Assembly: GCA_048498315.1 (NCBI GenBank) | Contig: JBEHYF010000016.1 | Coordinates: 1-52,637 of the forward strand | Length of the DNA: 52,637 bases | Reading direction: 5' to 3' | From: Actinoallomurus sp048498315 | GTDB taxonomy: Bacteria; Actinomycetota; Actinomycetes; Streptosporangiales; Streptosporangiaceae | Shown: in pieces, positions 8,113-16,005 of the stretch | Numbering within the stretch: position 1 is the first letter of the stretch | How the letters are laid out: every line of letters begins with the position of its first letter | Notes under the pieces: model-generated | Seen by the model: the letters and a program-made list of their open reading frames with translations, nothing else | The model's database searches: none | What the model was told of the DNA's origin: nothing | Position numbers and translations under genes: made by a program

Positions 8113-8468
8113 CAGGTCCTCCCGTCCTCGGGCGCCGCGAAGTCGACCGACTCCACGACGACCTCCTCGCGGCCCGTGGCCTCCACGTCCACGCCCCCGC
8201 ACCGGGGACAGGCGACGAGCGACAGCGCGTCGGCGGCGTCCGTGCGGCCGCCGCAGTCGCGGCACCGGACCTCCGGCGGTCGCACGACGAGCTCGACGCT
8301 CGCCCCTTCCACGGCCGTGCCCGCCGCGGCGATCCGGAAGCCCTGGTCGATCACGTCCGGGTCGACCGGGTGCCCGGTCAGCCGGACCCGCACCCCGGCC
8401 ACCCGGCGCCCGCCGGCACGACGTACCGCCGCGTCGACGATGGCGTCGCACACCCCCATCTCATGCAC
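8112..8468 (-). CDS. hypA: hydrogenase nickel insertion protein HypA
   Basis: A 118-residue metallochaperone that, with HypB, inserts nickel into the large subunit. It begins MHEMG, giving the nickel-binding H2 (and E3). The zinc site is formed by C69/C72 and C87/C90 (CRDC and CPRC). It overlaps the protease gene by 8 nt at its start and touches the hemerythrin-like gene at its stop. The HypB GTPase is not in the window and must be supplied from elsewhere. Confidence 0.92.
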   Translation of the reverse strand: MHEMGVCDAIVDAAVRRAGGRRVAGVRVRLTGHPVDPDVIDQGFRIAAAGTAVEGASVELVVRPPEVRCRDCGGRTDAADALSLVACPRCGGVDVEATGREEVVVESVDFAAPEDGRT

Positions 8469-9093
8469 CGGTCGGCTCCCTTCCCGTCGCCACGGCGCCG
8501 GCGGTGTGCCCGCCGGCCGCCTCGTTCCGCGCCAGCGCCGTCACGATCCGCACCGCCTCGTCCAATACGGCCCGCACCGGGCCGGACAGGCCCATCCGCT
8601 CGCCGACGTCCTCCGGGCGGCAGCCCACGACGAGGACCCGGTCGATCCGGCCGCCGAGGGCGTGCAGCAGGGCCAGCACCGCCTGCGGATGGAGACCGTG
8701 GCCGTCCATGGACGGAGGTACGGGCGCCGCCGCGGCCGGCACCCGTCCACCGGCGTGCTTCCCGGCGGGCGCGTCCCCCGCCGGGTCCGCGGTGGCGGCC
8801 GGGGCGGCGTGGTCCGTGGCGGGTGCGGCCACGGGCTGCCTGGCGTCGAGGACGGCGAGCGTTCCGGGCGGCCCGTCGAGGGGAACGGCGTCGACCATGA
8901 TCAGCGTGTCGTGGCGGCCGTCGAGCAGGTCGTAGGCCAGGTGAATGCCGCGGATCCCGTAGTCGGCCACGTCCACGGATGGCGGCAGCGCCGCGGCGTC
9001 GATCCGCCGGACGACCTCGACACCGAAGCCGTCGTCGCCCAGGAAGATGTTGCCGATGCCCGCGACGAGCACCCGGCGGGCCGCCGCGCTCAT
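8461..9093 (-). CDS. hydrogenase maturation protease (HyaD/HybD family)
   Basis: A 210-residue endopeptidase expected to cut the C-terminal tail of HhyL after nickel insertion. The N-terminal GIGNIFLGDDGFG (12-24) supplies the first acidic nickel-sensing residue, D68 in MVDAVPLDG the second, and a His in MDGHGLHP the third. Between about 87 and 127 it has an unusual Ala/Pro-rich insertion, and the total exceeds the family's usual 150-165 residues. It starts at ATG 9093, overlapping the 565-aa gene by 4 nt, and overlaps hypA at the end. Co-transcription with hhyL and the propeptide there support the assignment. Confidence 0.9.
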   Translation of the reverse strand: MSAAARRVLVAGIGNIFLGDDGFGVEVVRRIDAAALPPSVDVADYGIRGIHLAYDLLDGRHDTLIMVDAVPLDGPPGTLAVLDARQPVAAPATDHAAPAATADPAGDAPAGKHAGGRVPAAAAPVPPSMDGHGLHPQAVLALLHALGGRIDRVLVVGCRPEDVGERMGLSGPVRAVLDEAVRIVTALARNEAAGGHTAGAVATGREPTGA

Positions 9094-10787
9094 CCGGCGC
9101 TCCCGGACCCGGCCGCCGGCCCGGCTCCCTGGCCGGCGGGCGGATCGGCCAGGGGTTCGACCTCGGCGGGGGAGAAGTAGCGGAACCGCCCGTACCAGCG
9201 GTCGAGTTCCGCGCCGGGGTCGCCCTCCAGGGTGACGGCCAGGTGAGCGGAACCGTCGACGTCGCGCAGGACCGCCTCGACCCGGGCGGTCCTGCCGTCG
9301 ACGAACATGTCCTGCGGGTCGGTGCCGCGCCGGCGGGGACGAAGGCGGACCCGGTCTCCTGCCAAGACGCGCCGGCCGGCGACCACGATGGCGCCGTCAC
9401 CGCCCGGATCGCGGGGCGGCACCCAGCGGGACGGGAGACCGGCGCCCGTGGCGCCAGCGTCGGCAGCGACGGTCGCCTCATCGGGACCCGGCGCGGGGCC
9501 GCGCGCCGCGTCACCGGCGCCGGGCCTTGCGGCGGTGGCGTACGCGGCCGTCGCGTCGGCGGCGCCCGGCGTGGCCGTTTCGTCGCCGGCAGCGGACCTG
9601 CGCCTGGTGGCGGTGGCGCATGCGGCCGTCGCGTCGGCGGCGGGCGCGGGCGTCGTGTCGGCGGCCGGCGGCGGCGTGGTGTGGGCGGTGCCGGCCGTGG
9701 CGGGGCCGAGGGAGCGGATCGCGCCGTGCAGCCGGGACATGACCTCGGGCGGCATCGTGTCGACGCGGTCGACGATCGCGGCGGTGCGCGGGTCGGTGGC
9801 GCGGGCCTCCCGCTTCTCCTCTTCGGTGAGCGTGAGCGTGCGCAGGGAAAGCAACTCGTCGATCTCGGTGGCGTCGTGCAGGTCGCCGGGGCTTTCCGGG
9901 GCGATGCGGGGGTGGTCGTACAGCAGGATCGGCGAGGAGAGGACCAGGTCGGCCCGGCCCGGCTCACCGGCCAGCACCGGGAACGTGTGCACGTTGGAAC
10001 AGGCCCGCGCCTCCGCCGCAGCCCACTCCGGCGGGTCCAGGAGCGAGACGAAAGACGCGCCCTCGGCGGCCAGCAGCGAGTGGGTGGCGATCAGCGACCG
10101 GCGCAGGGCCTCCGGCCGCGGCGCGTCCGGCGGGGTCGTACGGTCCATGTTCTCGACCTGTACCGGGAGCCGGACGAGACCGGAGTCGCAGCGGGCCGCC
10201 GACACGGCGACCGCCGCGGCGATCGGCCACCGGCGCAGGAGCACGCGTCCGGCCGGGCGCCCGGCGTCGTCGGTGAGCGTCTCGACGTCCGCGCCGCCGG
10301 GCGCGCGCAGGTCGAACCGCCGTTCGCCGGCCAGGACGTCGCCGACCGGGACGTCCAGGTCGAAGTCGCGGGGGGACGCCTCGTCGAAGCTCAGCGCGAG
10401 CCGCGCGCCGATCTCCAGGCCGTCGGCCGGGCGGTGGGTACCGTCCGGAAGCCGCTCCTCGACCGCCCGGCTCAGCGTCTGCAGGAACCGGACGCGGCAG
10501 CGGACCACGACGTCCTCCACCGCCCCGGCCGGCTCCAGCAGGCACTCGGTCCGCTGCCACCAGCCCTCGGCCGAGCCCGCGACGCCGGTGTCGTCCAGGC
10601 CCCGCGCCTCCGCCCACGCGCGCGGCACGAGCACCCCGAACTGCCAGCGGAACCGGTTCTTGATGGCCGAACGACGGTAGGGGTAGAGCAGATATCCCTC
10701 GTAGACGATGGCGTCGGCGACCGCGAGGACGTGGTCGAATGCGGTGCCGCCGGCCGGATTCGCCCGCACGCTCGGATTCGCCCGCAT
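9090..10787 (-). CDS. uncharacterised 565-aa protein, first gene of the hydrogenase operon
   Basis: A large soluble protein with no signal peptide or membrane span. Residues ~1-360 form a folded region starting AFDHVLAVADAIVYEGYLLYPYRRSA, split here as AFDHVLAVAD and AIVYEGYLLYPYRRS. A disordered Ala/Thr/Pro/Asp linker follows (about 370-470), partly built from an imperfect repeat. The C-terminal ~80 residues look like a small beta domain with GDRVRLRPRR and WYGRFRYFSP. I cannot name the family. Its lead position, just before the protease and HypA, suggests a conserved accessory of group 1h hydrogenases. The ATG at 10787 has only a modest GAGGG upstream. Confidence 0.8.
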   Translation of the reverse strand: MRANPSVRANPAGGTAFDHVLAVADAIVYEGYLLYPYRRSAIKNRFRWQFGVLVPRAWAEARGLDDTGVAGSAEGWWQRTECLLEPAGAVEDVVVRCRVRFLQTLSRAVEERLPDGTHRPADGLEIGARLALSFDEASPRDFDLDVPVGDVLAGERRFDLRAPGGADVETLTDDAGRPAGRVLLRRWPIAAAVAVSAARCDSGLVRLPVQVENMDRTTPPDAPRPEALRRSLIATHSLLAAEGASFVSLLDPPEWAAAEARACSNVHTFPVLAGEPGRADLVLSSPILLYDHPRIAPESPGDLHDATEIDELLSLRTLTLTEEEKREARATDPRTAAIVDRVDTMPPEVMSRLHGAIRSLGPATAGTAHTTPPPAADTTPAPAADATAACATATRRRSAAGDETATPGAADATAAYATAARPGAGDAARGPAPGPDEATVAADAGATGAGLPSRWVPPRDPGGDGAIVVAGRRVLAGDRVRLRPRRRGTDPQDMFVDGRTARVEAVLRDVDGSAHLAVTLEGDPGAELDRWYGRFRYFSPAEVEPLADPPAGQGAGPAAGSGSAG

Positions 10788-11140
10788 GCTCCACGCCCTC
10801 TCTCCACCATCCGGTGACGCGCTCCGTGCGTCCCTGTCGCGGCCGTCCCCTTACCTCCGGGAAACGGCCACCTCGCCGGTCTAGCAAGCCGCCGACGACC
10901 GGCGTAAGTGCCGCCCGCCTCTAGGTGGCGATGGCATCTACCAGCGAAAACGCAGGAATGTGCGGGTGTCGTGGCGCTCCGGCGGGTACGTAGAGTCATG
11001 AGTCGTCTCTCTTCGTGAGCAGTGCGATCGTCGCGCCGGAGGTGCAGCGTGGCCGAAGCCGACCGGCGGGCCGGACCCGTCGTCCGCGCGAGCGTGCGCG
11101 GTCGTCGCGGGACGGCTGCGCACCCCTCGGAGGTGCGGTC
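10788..11140. promoter_or_regulatory. divergent intergenic region between hydrogenase operon and PadR operon
   Basis: 353 nt separate the start of the minus-strand hydrogenase operon from the plus-strand PadR-SIS-HypC-SIS operon. No convincing gene lies here. The segment 10880-11015 is less GC-rich than its surroundings and is where both promoters should sit. I could not pick a clear -35/-10 pair. A PadR operator would be expected, but no strong palindrome stood out by eye. Confidence 0.45.
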
Positions 11141-11917
11141 GTGATGCCGCGACCGCCGGCGGCGACCGTGCGGCGGGGCGCGTCCGAGGCCCCACCGCCG
11201 AGCACGCCCTCGGACCGGCAGCCCGGCTCGCCCGGGGCGGCACGCGCGGCCACGCCGCGGAGCGGATCCGAGGCCGCGTCGCGCGGTCCGGCACCGTCGA
11301 ACCCGCCGGCGGTCAGACCGGCCGGCGCGCCAGAGCCGGTGCGGCCTGAGCCGGTGCCGTCTGAGGCCGCGTCGCGCGAACCGGTGCCGTCCGGGCCCGC
11401 GTCGTCCGGGCCGTCCGCGTCTGCGCCGTGCGAGCCCGCTTCGCGCGAGGACGGAATCTGGTGCGAAGACGGCACGCCGCGAGCGGGCGGCCGGCCGCGC
11501 GAGGGCGTCGTACCTCGGTCCGGCGGCGAGCCGGCCGAGGATGTCGTGCCGCGGTCCGGCAGCGGGCCGCGCAACTTCCTGCAGTGCTGCGTGCTCCTGC
11601 TCCTGCGGGAGCGCCCGGCGCACGGCTACGAGCTGCTCGAACGGCTGAAGCCGTTCGGCGTCGCGGACGGAGACCCGGGCAACCTCTACCGCCGCCTGCG
11701 GTCGCTGGAACGGCAGGGCATGGTGCGGTCGCAATGGGAGACGTCGGTCTCGGGGCCGAAGCGGCGTACCTACCACCTGACGGAGCGAGGTGCCGAACGG
11801 CTTCGGCGCTGGGCCGACTCGCTCGCCGAGACCCGCCGGCTCCTTGACTACTACCTGGGCCGGCACGCGCGGATCTCGGCGTCGCCGTGGCCCGGCACCG
11901 TGAGGAGGAGGCCGTGA
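11141..11917 (+). CDS. PadR-family transcriptional regulator with long disordered N-terminus
   Basis: The C-terminal ~115 residues are a PadR winged helix: CCVLLLLRERPAHGYEL, then NLYRRLRSLERQGMVRS and RRTYHLTERG. The ~140 residues before it are Pro/Ser/Ala/Glu-rich and disordered, with repeated EPVPS and VVPRSG words. The GTG at 11141 has GGAGGTG 5-7 nt upstream. A shorter start at GTG 11546 (GAGG 5 nt before) would give a normal-sized 123-residue PadR and cannot be excluded. It is divergent from the hydrogenase operon, so it may control it. The last base of its stop is inside the next start (GTGA overlap). Confidence 0.8.
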   Translation: MMPRPPAATVRRGASEAPPPSTPSDRQPGSPGAARAATPRSGSEAASRGPAPSNPPAVRPAGAPEPVRPEPVPSEAASREPVPSGPASSGPSASAPCEPASREDGIWCEDGTPRAGGRPREGVVPRSGGEPAEDVVPRSGSGPRNFLQCCVLLLLRERPAHGYELLERLKPFGVADGDPGNLYRRLRSLERQGMVRSQWETSVSGPKRRTYHLTERGAERLRRWADSLAETRRLLDYYLGRHARISASPWPGTVRRRP

Positions 11918-12528
11918 CGACGATCACGGAGGAGCAGGTCGCCGAGGCGTTCGGCCGCCGCGCCGGACCGGGACGGGCGCTCGCCGCCGAGGCCGAGCGG
12001 ATCGCCCGCGCCTGCCGGGACATGGCCGCCCGCTTCCACCGGGGCGGCAAGCTGCTCGTCTTCGGCAACGGCGCGCAGGCCACCGACGCGGCGCACATCG
12101 CCGTCGAGTTCGTGCATCCGGTCATCGTGGGCAAGCGGGCGCTGCCCGCGCTGTCCCTGGCCGCCGACGGCAGCGCGCTCACCGGCACGGCCCGCGACGC
12201 GGGGTTCGAGGAGACGTACGCGGCCGGCGTCCGGCTCATGGCAAGCGCCGCCGACATCGTCGTCGGGCTGTCGGCGGACGGGCGATGCGCGAACGTCCGG
12301 CGCGGGCTGGCGGCCGCGCGCGAGATCGGCGCGCTGACGGTCGCGCTGGCCGGCGGCGACGGCGGGGAGATCGCGCGGTCGGCGGAGGCCGACCACGTGC
12401 TGGTGGTGCGCGATGGCGATCCGCGCGTGGTCAAGGAGATCGGGGTGACGATCTACCACATTCTCTGGGAGCTCGTGCACGTCTTCCTTGAACAGCCGCG
12501 CCTTCTCGAAGCAGAGGCGGACCGGTGA
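11914..12528 (+). CDS. SIS-domain protein (GmhA/DiaA-like), copy 1
   Basis: A 204-residue SIS (sugar isomerase) domain protein, a fold that binds phosphosugars. The loop near residue 48 reads FGNGAQATDA, so the Ser/Thr-rich phosphate-binding segment of typical members (GGSS) is altered. It continues with LSADGRCANV where active homologues have GLSTSG. The start at GTG 11914 is chosen because it overlaps the PadR stop by 4 nt and follows GAGGAGGAGG closely. Its place in the hydrogenase island is unexplained. The changed loop suggests it may bind without catalysis, perhaps paired with copy 2. Confidence 0.82.
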   Translation: MTTITEEQVAEAFGRRAGPGRALAAEAERIARACRDMAARFHRGGKLLVFGNGAQATDAAHIAVEFVHPVIVGKRALPALSLAADGSALTGTARDAGFEETYAAGVRLMASAADIVVGLSADGRCANVRRGLAAAREIGALTVALAGGDGGEIARSAEADHVLVVRDGDPRVVKEIGVTIYHILWELVHVFLEQPRLLEAEADR

Positions 12529-12662
12529 GCGCGATCGGCCGGCGTTCCGGACCGGGCGCCGAACGCTCCTCCGATGCGGCGGCGGAGCACGGTTCCGGGG
12601 CGGTGAAGAGCGCGCCGGAGGGGGTGGAACGTCCATCCGAGGGGCCCGGGTGCGCGTCCGGG

Positions 12663-12884
12663 GTGTGCGTCACCTGCTCCGACACGGCCGTGCCCGCGCG
12701 CGTCGTCGCGCTGCTCGACGGCGGTCTCGCGCTGGCCGACGCCGGCGCGGGCGCGGAGGAGATCGGCGTGGCCCTCGTCGACGCCCGGCCCGGCGACACC
12801 GTACTGGTCCACGCGGGAGAGGCCATCGCCGTCGTGCGCGACACGGGCCGGGAGACACCAGCGGGCCGGGAGGGCCGATGGTGA
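12663..12884 (+). CDS. HypC/HupF-type hydrogenase chaperone (second HypC)
   Basis: A HypC-type protein of 73 residues when started at GTG 12663, giving MCVTCSDTAVPARVV. The chaperones of this family need Cys at position 2 to carry the Fe(CN)2CO unit, and that is why I choose this start. A longer in-frame start at GTG 12525 overlaps the previous stop (GTGA) and would add 46 Pro/Gly/Ser-rich residues, burying the Cys, so the start is genuinely ambiguous. The core GVALVDARPGDTVLVHAGEAI is classic. It is the second HypC of the island, diverged from the one at 16006-16275, and may serve a different partner. Confidence 0.82.
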   Translation: MCVTCSDTAVPARVVALLDGGLALADAGAGAEEIGVALVDARPGDTVLVHAGEAIAVVRDTGRETPAGREGRW

Positions 12885-13588
12885 GCAGTCACATGACCAC
12901 TGATCCCGGGGACGGTGTGCCGGTGAGCGCCGCACCGGGGGAGATGGGCGCGCTGTACCCGTTCCTGTACGACGGCGGCGCAGACCTCGACGGCGTGCGC
13001 GCGCAGGTCGAACGGTCGATCGCCGAGAAGGCGCACGAGATCGTCGCGTTGCGGGAGGAGATGTGCCGGGCGAACGCCGGCCGCATCGTGGCCTGCGCGC
13101 GGGATCTCGCCCGGTCGTTCGCGGCGGGCGGGCGGCTGTTCGCGTTCGGGAACGGCGGCAGCAGCACCGACGGGCACGCGATCGCCGAGCTGTTCGCCAA
13201 CCCCGGACCGGGCGCGTGCCCGCTCCCGGCGTTGGCGCTGACCAGCGAGGCCGCGGTGCTGACCGCACTCGGCAACGACGTCGCCTTCGAGGTGATCTTC
13301 GCCCGCCAGGTCGCGGCGTTCGGCCGGGCGGGCGACATCGCCGTCGGCCTGTCGACCAGCGGAGGGTCCGCCGACGTCGTCCTGGCGCTGGAGGAGGCGC
13401 GCCGGCGGGGCATGACGACCGTGGGCTTCGCCGGGTACGACGGCGGCCGGATGGCCGAGAGCGCGGCCGTCGACCACCTGTTCGTCGTTCCGTCATCGTC
13501 CGTGCACCGCATCCAGGAGACCCAGACGACGACGTACCACGTTCTGTGGGAGACGACCCTGCGCGCGCTGGAGGATCGGACGGGCTGA
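12881..13588 (+). CDS. SIS-domain protein (GmhA/DiaA-like), copy 2
   Basis: A 235-residue SIS-domain protein with the phosphosugar loop intact: FGNGGSSTDG near 83-92 and GLSTSGGSADV further on, as in sedoheptulose-7-phosphate isomerases and DiaA. The GTG at 12881 overlaps the HypC stop by 4 nt with GGGAGGG 6 nt upstream; an ATG at 12878 is only 3 nt from that site. It is a paralogue of copy 1, from which it is separated by the HypC-type gene. No heptose or ADP-heptose genes are near, so a role in the hydrogenase island rather than in heptose synthesis is inferred. Confidence 0.85.
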   Translation: MSSHMTTDPGDGVPVSAAPGEMGALYPFLYDGGADLDGVRAQVERSIAEKAHEIVALREEMCRANAGRIVACARDLARSFAAGGRLFAFGNGGSSTDGHAIAELFANPGPGACPLPALALTSEAAVLTALGNDVAFEVIFARQVAAFGRAGDIAVGLSTSGGSADVVLALEEARRRGMTTVGFAGYDGGRMAESAAVDHLFVVPSSSVHRIQETQTTTYHVLWETTLRALEDRTG

Positions 13589-13592
13589 GCCC

Positions 13593-13634
13593 GGCCGGTG
13601 CGGAACCGGCCCGGTGCGGCGGCGTGAAACCGCC
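13593..13634. terminator. two hairpins between convergent operons
   Basis: GGCCGGT at 13593-13599 pairs with ACCGGCC at 13605-13611 around a 5-nt loop. GGCGG at 13618-13622 pairs with CCGCC at 13630-13634 around a 7-nt loop. They lie in the ~100-nt gap between the stops of the SIS gene and hypE, which face each other. There is no T-run on either side, so bidirectional termination is likely but not certain. Confidence 0.55.
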
Positions 13635-13690
13635 TCACATGGCCGGGACGATGCGGAGGCCGGGACGACGGCGTGGACCGGGCAGGGATC

Positions 13691-14851
13691 TCAGCAGATG
13701 CGGGGGAGCGGGTCGCCGACGAGCAGGTCGGCGATCCGCGTCCCGCCCAGCGCCGTGTTCAGCAGCACCAGGCCGGGCGGGTCGTCCTTCACCCGCCCGA
13801 TCACGGCGGCGCCCGCGCCGAGCGGGTGCGCGCGCAGCGCGGCCACCGCCGCGTCGGCGTCCGCGCCGTCGACGACCGCGACGAACCGTCCCTCGCAGGC
13901 GACGTAGAGGGGATCGATGCCGAGCAGCTCGCAGGCGCCGGCGACCTCGCGCCGTACCGGCACGGCCGCCTCGTCGACCACGATGGCGACCTCCGCAGCC
14001 GCGGCCACCTCGCCCAGCACCGTCGCGACCCCGCCGCGGGTGGCGTCCCGCAGCATCCGGGTGCCCGGCGCGGCGGCCAACAGCGCCGCGCAGGCCTCGT
14101 GCAGCGGGGCGGTATCGGACACGAGCTCGGCGTCGATGTCCAGATCGCCGCGGGCGAGCAGCACCGTGACGCCGTGGTCGCCGATCGGGCCCGACACCAG
14201 CACGGCGTCGCCCGGCCGGACGGCGGCGGCGGACAAGCGCGGGCCGCCTTCGCGGACTCCGATGCCGGCCGTGGTGATGTAGCAGCCGTCGGCCTTGCCC
14301 CGCTGGACCACCTTCGTGTCGCCGGTGACGACCTGGACGCCGGCCCGTTCGGCGGCCCGCGCCATCGACGCCACCACACGCCGCAGGTCGCCGACGGGAA
14401 AGCCCTCCTCCAGGATGAAACCGGCGGACAGGCACAGCGGGCGCGCCCCGCACACGGCGAGGTCGTTGACCGTGCCGTTCACGGCCAGATCGCCGATGTC
14501 GCCGCCGGGAAAGAACAGCGGGGACACCACGAACGAGTCGGTCGTGAAGACCAGGTCCGCGCCGCCCGCGGTGACCGCCGCGCCGTCGTCCATCGCCTCC
14601 AGCGCCGGGTTGCGGAAGGACTCCAGGAACACCGCGTCGATCAGCGTGTGCGTCGCCTTGCCGCCCGCACCGTGCGCGAGGGTGATGCGCTCCTCCTTCA
14701 GGCGGGGGCGGCGCCGCCGCGCCCGCTCGATCCGGTCCAGCACCTGCCGTTCCCGGTGCGGGTGGCCCGCCGCGGGGAGTCCGGAGAGCCCCTCGTCCTC
14801 GGCCGCCTCGCGTACGGCCCGCTCGGCCCACTCGGCGTTGGTCTCGGTCAT
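13691..14851 (-). CDS. hypE: hydrogenase maturation protein HypE
   Basis: A 386-residue protein that dehydrates a carbamoyl group on its own C-terminal Cys to a thiocyanate, the source of the cyanide ligands of the NiFe site. The C-terminus is PRIC with the required last Cys. The AIR-synthase-like core shows AHGAGGKATH, TTDSFVVSPLFFPGG and VTGDTKVVQRGK. About 50 extra charged residues precede the usual start of the domain. The ATG at 14851 overlaps the hypD stop by 4 nt (ATGA). It is the last gene of hypC-hypD-hypE. HypF, the carbamoyl donor enzyme, is not in the window. Confidence 0.95.
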   Translation of the reverse strand: MTETNAEWAERAVREAAEDEGLSGLPAAGHPHRERQVLDRIERARRRRPRLKEERITLAHGAGGKATHTLIDAVFLESFRNPALEAMDDGAAVTAGGADLVFTTDSFVVSPLFFPGGDIGDLAVNGTVNDLAVCGARPLCLSAGFILEEGFPVGDLRRVVASMARAAERAGVQVVTGDTKVVQRGKADGCYITTAGIGVREGGPRLSAAAVRPGDAVLVSGPIGDHGVTVLLARGDLDIDAELVSDTAPLHEACAALLAAAPGTRMLRDATRGGVATVLGEVAAAAEVAIVVDEAAVPVRREVAGACELLGIDPLYVACEGRFVAVVDGADADAAVAALRAHPLGAGAAVIGRVKDDPPGLVLLNTALGGTRIADLLVGDPLPRIC

Positions 14852-15975
14852 GACCCGCTCGTCTCCTTGACGCGGTCCCGGGTGAACCGGCCGAAGTTGT
14901 AGTACGCCGCGCAGGCGCCCTCGGAGGAGACCATGCACGTGCCGATCGGCGTCTCCGGGGTGCAGGCGGTGCCGAACACCTTGCACTCCCACGGCTTGAG
15001 CACGCCCTTGAGCACCTCGCCGCACTGGCAGGCCTTCGGGTCGGCGACCCGCACGCCCGGCAGCTCGAAGATCCGCTCGGCGTCGAACCGGGCGTAGGCG
15101 TCCTTCATCTTCAGCGCGGAGTGGGAGATGAACCCCAGGCCCCGCCACTCGAAGTACGGCCGGGGCTCCATCGTCTCGCCGATGGCGCGCAGCGCCCTGC
15201 GGTTGCCGTCCCACGGAACCGCACGGGTGTACTGGTTCTCCACCTCGGCGCGGCCCTCGGCGAGCTGGGTGAGCAGCATGTGCACCGACTGCAGGACGTC
15301 CAGCGGCTCGAATCCGGCGACGACGAGCGGCTTGCCGTGCTCGCGGGCGATGAACTCGTACGGCCGGCAGCCGATCACGGTGGACACGTGGCCGGGGCCG
15401 AGGAAGCCGTCGAGCCGCAGGTCGGGCGAGTCGAGAATCGCCTTGATCGCCGGAATGATCATGACGTGGTTGCAGAAGACCGCGAAGTTGTCCAGCCCCT
15501 CGGCGGCCGCGCGCAGCACGGTCATCGCGGTCGACGGCGCGGTCGTCTCGAACCCGATGGCCATGAAGACGACCCGCTTGCCGGGGTTCCTCCGGGCGAT
15601 CTTCAGCGCGTCCAACGGCGAGTACACCATGCGGACGTCTGCGCCGGCCGCCTTGGCGTCGAAGAACGAGCCGCGCCCGCCGGGCACCCGCATCATGTCG
15701 CCGAACGACGTCATGATCACGTCGGGCTGCTCGGCGATCGCAATGGCGTCGTCGACGCGGCCCATCGGGATCACGCACACCGGGCACCCCGGACCGTGCA
15801 CGAGCTGGATCGTCTCGGGCAGGAAGTCCTCCAGCCCGTGCTTGTAGATCGTGTGCGTGTGACCGCCGCACACCTCCATGAACCGGTAGCACCGCCCCGG
15901 CTCGCACAGCGCGGCGATCCGGGCCGCCAGCACGCGGGCCTTGTCAGCGTCGCGGAACTCGTCGACGAAGCGCAT
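14848..15975 (-). CDS. hypD: hydrogenase maturation protein HypD
   Basis: A 375-residue Fe-S protein that, with HypC, assembles Fe(CN)2CO. Signatures are EVCGGHTHTIYKHG (active Cys), GPGCPVC, GFETTAPS and the C-terminal Cys cluster (CQCGEV, ECKVFG, ACTP, GTCMV) that holds the [4Fe-4S]. The ATG at 15975 is preferred because GGAAGGGGG lies 8 nt upstream, and the GTG at 15993 would add only six residues without a clear binding site. It lies ~30 nt after hypC and overlaps hypE. Confidence 0.95.
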   Translation of the reverse strand: MRFVDEFRDADKARVLAARIAALCEPGRCYRFMEVCGGHTHTIYKHGLEDFLPETIQLVHGPGCPVCVIPMGRVDDAIAIAEQPDVIMTSFGDMMRVPGGRGSFFDAKAAGADVRMVYSPLDALKIARRNPGKRVVFMAIGFETTAPSTAMTVLRAAAEGLDNFAVFCNHVMIIPAIKAILDSPDLRLDGFLGPGHVSTVIGCRPYEFIAREHGKPLVVAGFEPLDVLQSVHMLLTQLAEGRAEVENQYTRAVPWDGNRRALRAIGETMEPRPYFEWRGLGFISHSALKMKDAYARFDAERIFELPGVRVADPKACQCGEVLKGVLKPWECKVFGTACTPETPIGTCMVSSEGACAAYYNFGRFTRDRVKETSGS

Positions 15976-16005
15976 CCACCGACCCCCTTCCACAGGTCCG
16001 ATCTT

